NCBI GenBank assembly: GCA_020724945.1
Contig: DYFX01000005.1
Span: forward strand, 1-32,170
Origin: Candidatus Paceibacter sp.
GTDB taxonomy: Bacteria; Patescibacteriota; Patescibacteriia; SG8-24; DYFX01
Reading direction: 5' to 3'
DNA: 32,170 bases
In this document: positions 27,464-32,170 of the stretch, one piece after another
Layout of the letters: each line of letters starts with the position of its first letter
How positions within the stretch are numbered: position 1 is the stretch's first letter
Position numbers and translations under genes: made by a program
The notes under the pieces: generated by a model
Databases searched by the model: none
The model's input: the letters and a program-made list of their open reading frames with translations, nothing else
What the model was told of the DNA's origin: nothing

Positions 27464-27493
27464 AAAAAACCCGTGGACCCTTCGGGTCACGGG
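27464..27493 (-). terminator. Minus-strand Rho-independent terminator (UUCG/CGAA loop)
   Basis: Minus strand cccgtgacc-cgaa-gggtccacggg followed by tttttt; serves gene 27487-27984. Confidence 0.65.
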
Positions 27494-27984
27494 ACAGGCC
27501 GCTCCTGCGGGAGCGGTTTTTCGGTCTCCGGAGGCGGAGCCTCGGCGGCGGGCGGACAGCGCGTCTTGTGCAGATGCATCCGCTTCGAGAGGTAGGTGAC
27601 GCTGAAGGTGCCGAGCAGGATGGCCGTCATGTCGGTCATGCCTTCGGGCTGGCCGTAGCGCCCCTGGGTGCCGTAGGCGCAGACCGCCATGACGGCGTGG
27701 CTCGCGAGCCAGGCGAGCACCAGGATGTGTCCGGGTCGGTTCGGGGCCGGCGCCGTCTTGTGGTTCTTCCATCGGTCGAACTCCTTCGGCAGCGCGTAGA
27801 GCAGGCCGACGAAGATCGTGTGGATGACGATGAGCGAATACGGCGGCGTGTGGTGGCCCGTCAGGTAGGCGTGCCACATCACCCCGAGGTGGAAGAGCGA
27901 GTAGGCGACGCTCGAGGCGAAGATCTTGCCGTCGTTCGGTTCCGTCGCGGGGATGAGGCTCGTGAAGAGCTTGGATCCGGCCAT
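27487..27984 (-). CDS. Hypothetical multi-TM membrane protein
   Basis: Good SD (ggaaggagg) before ATG at 27984; hydrophobic segments IFASSVAYSLFHLGVMWHAYL, SLIVIHTIFVGLLYAL, HILVLAWLASHAVMAVCAY, MTAILLGTFSVTYL. Confidence 0.7.
   Translation of the reverse strand: MAGSKLFTSLIPATEPNDGKIFASSVAYSLFHLGVMWHAYLTGHHTPPYSLIVIHTIFVGLLYALPKEFDRWKNHKTAPAPNRPGHILVLAWLASHAVMAVCAYGTQGRYGQPEGMTDMTAILLGTFSVTYLSKRMHLHKTRCPPAAEAPPPETEKPLPQERPVP
27499..27521 (+). terminator. Plus-strand Rho-independent terminator for the histidine kinase
   Basis: ccgctcc-tgcg-ggagcgg-ttttt; lies inside the 3' coding end of the convergent gene. Confidence 0.65.
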
Positions 27985-28054
27985 GCGGCCTCCTTCCGTA
28001 AGGTACCGCTTCCAACCTATCGGGCGTCCGTGCTACAGTCAAGGCGGATACGAA

Positions 28055-28333
28055 ATGTCACGCCCGCCTATGGCCCTCCTGGAATTCTACGGTACGGAAT
28101 GCCCGCACTGCGTCCGCATGGCGCCGCTCGTCGAACGGCTGGAGAAGGAGCTCGGCGTCGAGGTGAAGAAGTTCGAGACCTGGCATGACGACGCGAACGA
28201 GAAGCTCCGCGCCACCCACGACGCCGACGGCGGCTGCGGCGGCGTGCCCTTCTTCGTCAACGAGGAGACCGGCGCCAAGATCTGCGGCGCCGTCGACTAC
28301 GAGACCTTGAAGGCTTGGGCGCAGGCGAAATGA
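28055..28333 (+). CDS. Thioredoxin/glutaredoxin-like protein
   Basis: MALLEFYGTECPHCVRMAPLVERLEKELGVEVKKF...GCGGVPFFVNEETGAKICG; CPHC redox motif and cis-Pro. Start corrected from ORF-track 27926. Confidence 0.8.
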   Translation: MSRPPMALLEFYGTECPHCVRMAPLVERLEKELGVEVKKFETWHDDANEKLRATHDADGGCGGVPFFVNEETGAKICGAVDYETLKAWAQAK

Positions 28334-28334
28334 T

Positions 28335-28499
28335 ATGCCGAAGGTCTGCCAAGAATGCCAGTATGCCGTCCCCACGCTTGAGGAACAGCAGGAACCGCCC
28401 GGCGTCGCCGAGAACTGCCCGAAGTGCGGCGGCATCGGGACCGTGGTCGATGAGGCCGATCTCCTGAATGAAGGCGCGGAAGAGAACGCGAGCGAATGA
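28335..28499 (+). CDS. 54-aa zinc-ribbon microprotein
   Basis: MPKVCQECQYAVPTLEEQQEPPGVAENCPKCGGIGTVVDEADLLNEGAEENASE*; two CxxC pairs; sits snugly between two genes. Absent from the ORF track (too short). Confidence 0.7.
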   Translation: MPKVCQECQYAVPTLEEQQEPPGVAENCPKCGGIGTVVDEADLLNEGAEENASE

Positions 28500-28502
28500 C
28501 CT

Positions 28503-29180
28503 ATGGCACGCCCCGATATCCTTACCCTGACCGTCGACGATCGCAAGAAGGCGATCGACCGCCTGCTGGAAGAGAGCGCGCCGAACGCCGGTTTCTTCCT
28601 CCAGCTCGCCTTGGCCACGGCCATCGTCGTCCCCGGGCTCCTGGTCGACAACGCCGCCGTCATCATCGGCGGCATGCTCGTGGCGCCCCTCCTTTCGCCG
28701 ATCTTGAGCCTCGCGCTCGGCGTCGCGCTGGCGGATTTCCACCTGATGCGTCGCGCCGCGACGACCATCGGCCTTTCGGTGCTCCTGGTCGTCGGCGCGG
28801 CGGTGGCGATGTCGCTCTTCCATAACGGCCGCTACCTGAATACGGAGATCCTGTCGCGCGCGGAAGTGTCCTTGGCGTATCTCATCATCGCCATCGCGTC
28901 CGGCGCGGCCGCGACCTTCGCCTTCGCGCGCCCGAACCTGTCGGCCGCGCTCCCCGGCGTCGCCGTGGCCGTCGCGCTCCTGCCGCCGCTCTCCGCCGGA
29001 GGCGTCGCGCTGTCGCTCGGCGCGCTGGATGTCTTCATCGGCACGCTGTCGCTGTTCGCCGTCAACCTGCTCGGCATCGTCCTGGCGGCGCTGGTGCTCT
29101 TCTCGCTCTTCGGTTTCTATCCCGCGCGCAAGGAAGCGGAAATCAAGCTGAAGGAAGAGGAGAAGGCGAACGGTTCCTGA
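28503..29180 (+). CDS. DUF389 family integral membrane protein
   Basis: FFLQLALATAIVVPGLLVDNAAVIIGGMLVAPLLSPILSLALGVALADFHLMRRA...ALPGVAVAVALLPPLSAGGVALSLG: DUF389-type signature. Confidence 0.85.
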   Translation: MARPDILTLTVDDRKKAIDRLLEESAPNAGFFLQLALATAIVVPGLLVDNAAVIIGGMLVAPLLSPILSLALGVALADFHLMRRAATTIGLSVLLVVGAAVAMSLFHNGRYLNTEILSRAEVSLAYLIIAIASGAAATFAFARPNLSAALPGVAVAVALLPPLSAGGVALSLGALDVFIGTLSLFAVNLLGIVLAALVLFSLFGFYPARKEAEIKLKEEEKANGS

Positions 29181-29186
29181 AACGAA

Positions 29187-29212
29187 AAGAACGAGGCGAG
29201 AGCCTCGTTTTC
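29187..29212. terminator. Bidirectional-looking terminator between convergent genes
   Basis: aacgaggc-gaga-gcctcgtt flanked by A-rich and T-rich runs. Confidence 0.7.
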
Positions 29213-29215
29213 GGT

Positions 29216-29788
29216 TCAGCCGCCGTCCGACCAGGGGTCGCCGGCTCGCGGACGGTCGTGCCACACGCGGGCGCTCATGACATCCATCATATGGACGAAG
29301 CCGGCGAGCTCGTTCATCACGCGCCGGTCGGGCCGGTAGTCGTCGCCCTCGCCTTCGGCGTAGGTGACGGCGTTCACCAGCTCCGGCGTGAGGACGATGC
29401 CGTATTCGGCGATCTTCGTCCACCGGAACGCGGCGCGGTCGGCCTTGGTCTTCATGAGGCCCGTGTTCCGCCACTCGCCGTCGACGAAGTCGAAGCGCCA
29501 GGGCTTCTCCAGGTCGTGGAGGAAGACGGCGAGGATGGCGTCGGCGAGCGCGAACGGCAACGGCCTGCCCGTCGAGGCGGCCGTGCGGTAGAAGAGGATG
29601 GCGCAGTTCAGCATGTCCTCGATGTGGCCGTGGTAGCCGCCCATCCAGGCCTGATGGTTGTGCGAGGAGCCCCGGGCGGTCCTGAAGCGTTCCGCGTTCT
29701 CGTCGTACAGGCGCAGGCAGGCCGAGCGGTTCGGTTCCGGCTGGAACTCGAGGATCTCGCGCAGCGGGTAGTAGGCGGGGTTCGGCAC
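29216..29788 (-). CDS. HD-domain-like hydrolase/uncharacterised protein (GTG start)
   Basis: aaggag SD before GTG at 29788; SSHNHQAWMGGYHGHIEDMLNCAILFY...AVFLHDLEKPWRF His/Asp pattern. The rest of the 341-aa ORF is upstream spurious sequence. Confidence 0.65.
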   Translation of the reverse strand: MPNPAYYPLREILEFQPEPNRSACLRLYDENAERFRTARGSSHNHQAWMGGYHGHIEDMLNCAILFYRTAASTGRPLPFALADAILAVFLHDLEKPWRFDFVDGEWRNTGLMKTKADRAAFRWTKIAEYGIVLTPELVNAVTYAEGEGDDYRPDRRVMNELAGFVHMMDVMSARVWHDRPRAGDPWSDGG

Positions 29789-29827
29789 GGCGGTCTCCTT
29801 GGAAAGGTCGATGGCGGAAGGGTAGAC

Positions 29828-29857
29828 GAAAAACGCCCGCGAGGCAAGGCGGGCGTC
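29828..29857 (-). terminator. Minus-strand terminator for the GATase gene
   Basis: Minus strand acgcccgc-cttgcctc-gcgggcgt-ttttc; stop codon overlaps the hairpin. Confidence 0.65.
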
Positions 29858-30560
29858 AGCGGCCGGCGCAGATCCCGGCGAAGCGCGCGAGGAGTCCTTG
29901 CGCGATGGGGGAGGGCTTGAGCGAGGCGCGGATGCGCTCGATCGGCCAGGCGTCCGAGGGCGGCGTGCGGGTCTCGAGCAGGCGTCCGAAGGTCTCGGCC
30001 GTGCGTTCGGGATGGAACTGCACGCCCCAGGTGCGCTCGTCGTCGAAGCGGAAGGCTTGCAGGACCGCGCCGTCCTGGCTCCAGGCGAGCGCGCTCGCGC
30101 TCGGCGGCAGGGCGGCGACGCGATCGTGGTGCCAGGCCTGCGCCGGGAAGCGTTCGGGCGTGCCGGCGAGGAGCGGGTCGTCTTCGGCGGAGCGGCCGCG
30201 GAAGACCTCGATGGTGCCGTACTCCTCGCGCGGGCCGTCATAGACGACGGCGCCTCCGTCCATATGCGCGAGCGTCTGCGCGCCGAAGCAGATGCCGAGC
30301 ATGGGGATGCCGCGGCGCCGGGCTTCGCGCACGATTTCCAGGAACGCGTCGTAGTGCGGGATGTCGTCGAAGGCGGCCCAGCCGGCGCCGCCGATCGTCA
30401 CGCCGGCGGCGTCCTCGAGGACGGACGCGTCGACGCGGTCGACGAACGGACGGACGACGCGGAGCGATGCGGCCTCGACGCGCAGTCCTTCGAGCATCGC
30501 TTCGGTCTCGACCGCGCGGTCCGGCGCGTCCTTCAGGCATTGGAAGTGGAGGATGGTCAT
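29856..30560 (-). CDS. Class I glutamine amidotransferase-like protein (GMP synthase-type GATase1)
   Basis: IPMLGICFGAQTLAHMDGG (nucleophile Cys), AWHHDRVAALP, WGVQFHPERTAETFG (catalytic His/Glu). Confidence 0.88.
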   Translation of the reverse strand: MTILHFQCLKDAPDRAVETEAMLEGLRVEAASLRVVRPFVDRVDASVLEDAAGVTIGGAGWAAFDDIPHYDAFLEIVREARRRGIPMLGICFGAQTLAHMDGGAVVYDGPREEYGTIEVFRGRSAEDDPLLAGTPERFPAQAWHHDRVAALPPSASALAWSQDGAVLQAFRFDDERTWGVQFHPERTAETFGRLLETRTPPSDAWPIERIRASLKPSPIAQGLLARFAGICAGR

Positions 30561-30575
30561 GCCTCCATCATATAC

Positions 30576-30601
30576 GAAAAAGCCGCTCGAGCGGGAGCGG
30601 C
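30576..30601 (-). terminator. Minus-strand terminator for the EEP gene
   Basis: Minus strand gccgctc-ccgctc-gagcggc-tttttc. Confidence 0.6.
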
Positions 30602-30602
30602 G

Positions 30603-31388
30603 TCAGCTCGGCGTGAAGCGCGCGACGAGCGGGATGTGGTCGGATGGTTCGGATGCGGACGGCAGGGCCGTCGCCGCGTCGATGGGCGGCGACGGCCGAG
30701 GCGACGAGGAGAGGTCGAGGCGATGGAGCAGGAAGTCGAGCTTCGCGGGGCCGTTCGCCGTGTTGAAGGTCGCGGCCGACGCGGGATGCGCGTCGACGAA
30801 GCCGCCGCGACCGAACGCTTCGAGGAGCGGGCTCGACGGCTCGGCGTTGAAGTCGCCGCAGACGACGACGGGGAACGCGCTCGTGAGCATGCCGTCCAGG
30901 AGCGCCGCGGCCTGCGTCAGGCCGTAGCGGCGCTCCGGAGGCGCGTCGAGCGCATCCCACTTGAGGTGCGTGTTGACGATCGTGACGGCCCAGTCGTTCC
31001 GTCCGACGAGCGTCTTCAGCGCGACATGGCCGGACGGGCCGTCGGCGAGGTGTCCGTCATCGAAGACCAGCACGCGCGATTCCAGGCAGGCGAACGGCGC
31101 GCGGACGAAGGTCGCGCAGCCGTCCGGCTTGCCGCGCCCCTTGTGGGCCCAGCGGCCGGCATAGCCGCGCGGGCGGAGCGCCTCGTCGATGGCGGCGAAG
31201 GCGCCGTACTCCGCCTCCTGGAGGCAGACGACATCGGCATCGAGGCCGATGATGCGCTCCACGAGCCTCGGTCGGCGCGTCGCCGACGCGAAGAGTTTCG
31301 GGTCGCATCGCGGGTAGCGTTCCGGACGGATGTACGCGTCCGCGAGGATGTTGTAGGTCGCGACGGTGAAGCTCCGCGGCGCGGTCAC
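30603..31388 (-). CDS. Endonuclease/exonuclease/phosphatase (EEP) family protein (GTG start)
   Basis: VATYNILADAYIRPERYP, DVVCLQEAEY, VNTHLKWD, VVVCGDFNAEPSS, KLDFLLHR, PSDHIPLVARF: EEP motifs. Confidence 0.88.
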   Translation of the reverse strand: MTAPRSFTVATYNILADAYIRPERYPRCDPKLFASATRRPRLVERIIGLDADVVCLQEAEYGAFAAIDEALRPRGYAGRWAHKGRGKPDGCATFVRAPFACLESRVLVFDDGHLADGPSGHVALKTLVGRNDWAVTIVNTHLKWDALDAPPERRYGLTQAAALLDGMLTSAFPVVVCGDFNAEPSSPLLEAFGRGGFVDAHPASAATFNTANGPAKLDFLLHRLDLSSSPRPSPPIDAATALPSASEPSDHIPLVARFTPS

Positions 31389-31768
31389 GAGGCCGTCTCC
31401 GCCGCCAGCGCGCGCAGCAGGTTCTGGAAGCTCTTCTTGCCGTCGGTCGGGGGCAGGGCTTCCGGGTTCACGATGACCACCCGCTTCTTCGGACCGATGA
31501 TCTCCGAGGCCAGGAACAGCATCCCGAAATCGAAGACGGAGCCCTGGCTCGCGGGGTCGTACCAGACATGGACCTCGTCGGCCGCCAGGAGCGCCCGACC
31601 GTTGTCGCGGCAGATCCGGAGGCCGACCGGGTCGTCCTGGTCGGTATCGCGCGGCGGCCAGTGGACGCGGTGTCCGCATTCCTCCAGGCCGGCGACATAG
31701 GCGTTCGCGGCCGCGAGAGCCTCTTTCGAGGCGTTTCGGACGGGGCAGATGAGAAAGATCGATTTCAT
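31385..31768 (-). CDS. Nucleoside 2-deoxyribosyltransferase-like protein
   Basis: MKSIFLICPVRNASKEALAAANAYVAGLEECGHRVHWPPRDTDQDD...ICRDNGRALLAADEVHVWYDPASQGSVFDFGMLFL; strong aggaggt SD; GTGA overlap with the EEP gene. Confidence 0.65.
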   Translation of the reverse strand: MKSIFLICPVRNASKEALAAANAYVAGLEECGHRVHWPPRDTDQDDPVGLRICRDNGRALLAADEVHVWYDPASQGSVFDFGMLFLASEIIGPKKRVVIVNPEALPPTDGKKSFQNLLRALAAETAS

Positions 31769-31797
31769 GCGTACCTCCTGTGCCAAGTGGCCGCATG

Positions 31798-31826
31798 ACC
31801 TTAACCGATGAAAGGGGATGAATCAA
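31798..31826 (-). promoter_or_regulatory. Candidate promoter for the deoxyribosyltransferase-like/EEP operon
   Basis: Minus strand TTGATT - 17 nt - TAAGGT. Confidence 0.4.
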
Positions 31827-31874
31827 GCGTCTCGGACGGCTTTTTAGGATGGAACGAGGCCTATCGTACGGGTC

Positions 31875-31903
31875 TTGCCAGTCTCCGCGACCCCTGCTAT
31901 ATT
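31875..31903 (+). promoter_or_regulatory. Promoter of tRNA-Asp
   Basis: TTGCCA (31875-31880), 17-nt spacer ending TGC, TATATT (31898-31903). Confidence 0.7.
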
Positions 31904-31923
31904 AGGGCAGTCCAAATGCATTT

Positions 31924-32001
31924 GGGCCAGTAGCGCAGCCCGGTTAGCGCGTCTCCCTGTCACGGAGAAGGTCGCGGGTTCGAATCCCGTCTGGCCCGCC
32001 A
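31924..32001 (+). tRNA. tRNA-Asp (GTC), CCA encoded
   Basis: Acceptor gggccag/ctggccc, anticodon stem tctcc/ggaga with loop ctGTCac, T-arm gcgggttcgaatcccgt, discriminator G plus CCA. Confidence 0.95.
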
Positions 32002-32006
32002 TGAAG

Positions 32007-32034
32007 AAACTTCGGTTCAAAGCCGAGGTTTTTT
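32007..32034 (+). terminator. Terminator after tRNA-Asp
   Basis: aaacttcgg-ttcaaag-ccgaggttt with trailing tttt (one G-T wobble). Confidence 0.7.
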
Positions 32035-32088
32035 CGTTGCGGTGCCGCAACTTCGCCGCCGGCCGCTTTTTCGCTATACTGTCCTGGT

Positions 32089-32170
32089 ATGGAGGGACTT
32101 CCGACGGTGTCCGTTTTCGCGCACGACCCCATCCGCGCCTATGTCGAAGCCTTGCTCGCCAAGGCCGGTT
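32089..32170 (+). CDS. Start of an unidentified protein, truncated by window end; possibly receiver-like
   Basis: TATACT -10-like motif at 32075-32080, then ATG: MEGLPTVSVFAHDPIRAYVEALLAKAG... . Confidence 0.4.
   Translation, partial: MEGLPTVSVFAHDPIRAYVEALLAKAG

Noticed and set aside
29898-31700. 600-aa plus-strand ORF
   Set aside because: Antisense to the GATase1 and EEP genes, which carry full catalytic motifs and SD sites.
1-32170. Alternative genetic code (code 25, TGA=Gly) as in some CPR lineages
   Set aside because: Genes such as the giant protein (ends GCC GAC TGA), the LCP gene and the GATase gene end cleanly at TGA, with the next gene or a terminator immediately following.

Overview
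The window is GC-rich chromosomal DNA with a Patescibacteria/CPR-like gene repertoire and standard code 11, since TGA is used as a stop. It contains no CRISPR array, transposon or prophage that I can support. Housekeeping genes are der (partial), an LCP (LytR-CpsA-Psr) protein, tRNA-Val, lepB, hisS, rpsU, a YqeY-like gene, ybeY, dgkA, ftsA, ftsZ, nrdR, an HtrA-type protease, pyk, a sensor histidine kinase, a thioredoxin-like protein, a DUF389 membrane protein and tRNA-Asp. A minus-strand salvage-like cluster encodes HD-like, GATase1, EEP-phosphatase and deoxyribosyltransferase-like proteins. The most unusual part is about 5.99-19.68 kb. It is a compact same-strand cassette with two consecutive proteins that begin with a VirB2/TrbC-like pilin module (signal peptide plus two TM helices) fused to large extracellular regions. 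One of these is a 9.8-kb gene for 3261 aa with Ig/TIG domains, Cys-rich DUF4215-like repeats, a GspG-like segment and a CnaB-like segment. Three single-TM proteins with thrombospondin-type-3-like Ca-binding repeats follow. At whole-window scale the tetranucleotide ACGT is strongly depleted (about 10 by eye versus roughly 100 expected). Other points of interest are tandem hairpins with an overlapping candidate promoter between ftsA and ftsZ, recurrent TGCTAnAnT extended -10 motifs (some inside upstream coding sequence), and a 54-aa zinc-ribbon gene absent from the ORF track. All domain names come from reading motifs, not from searches.
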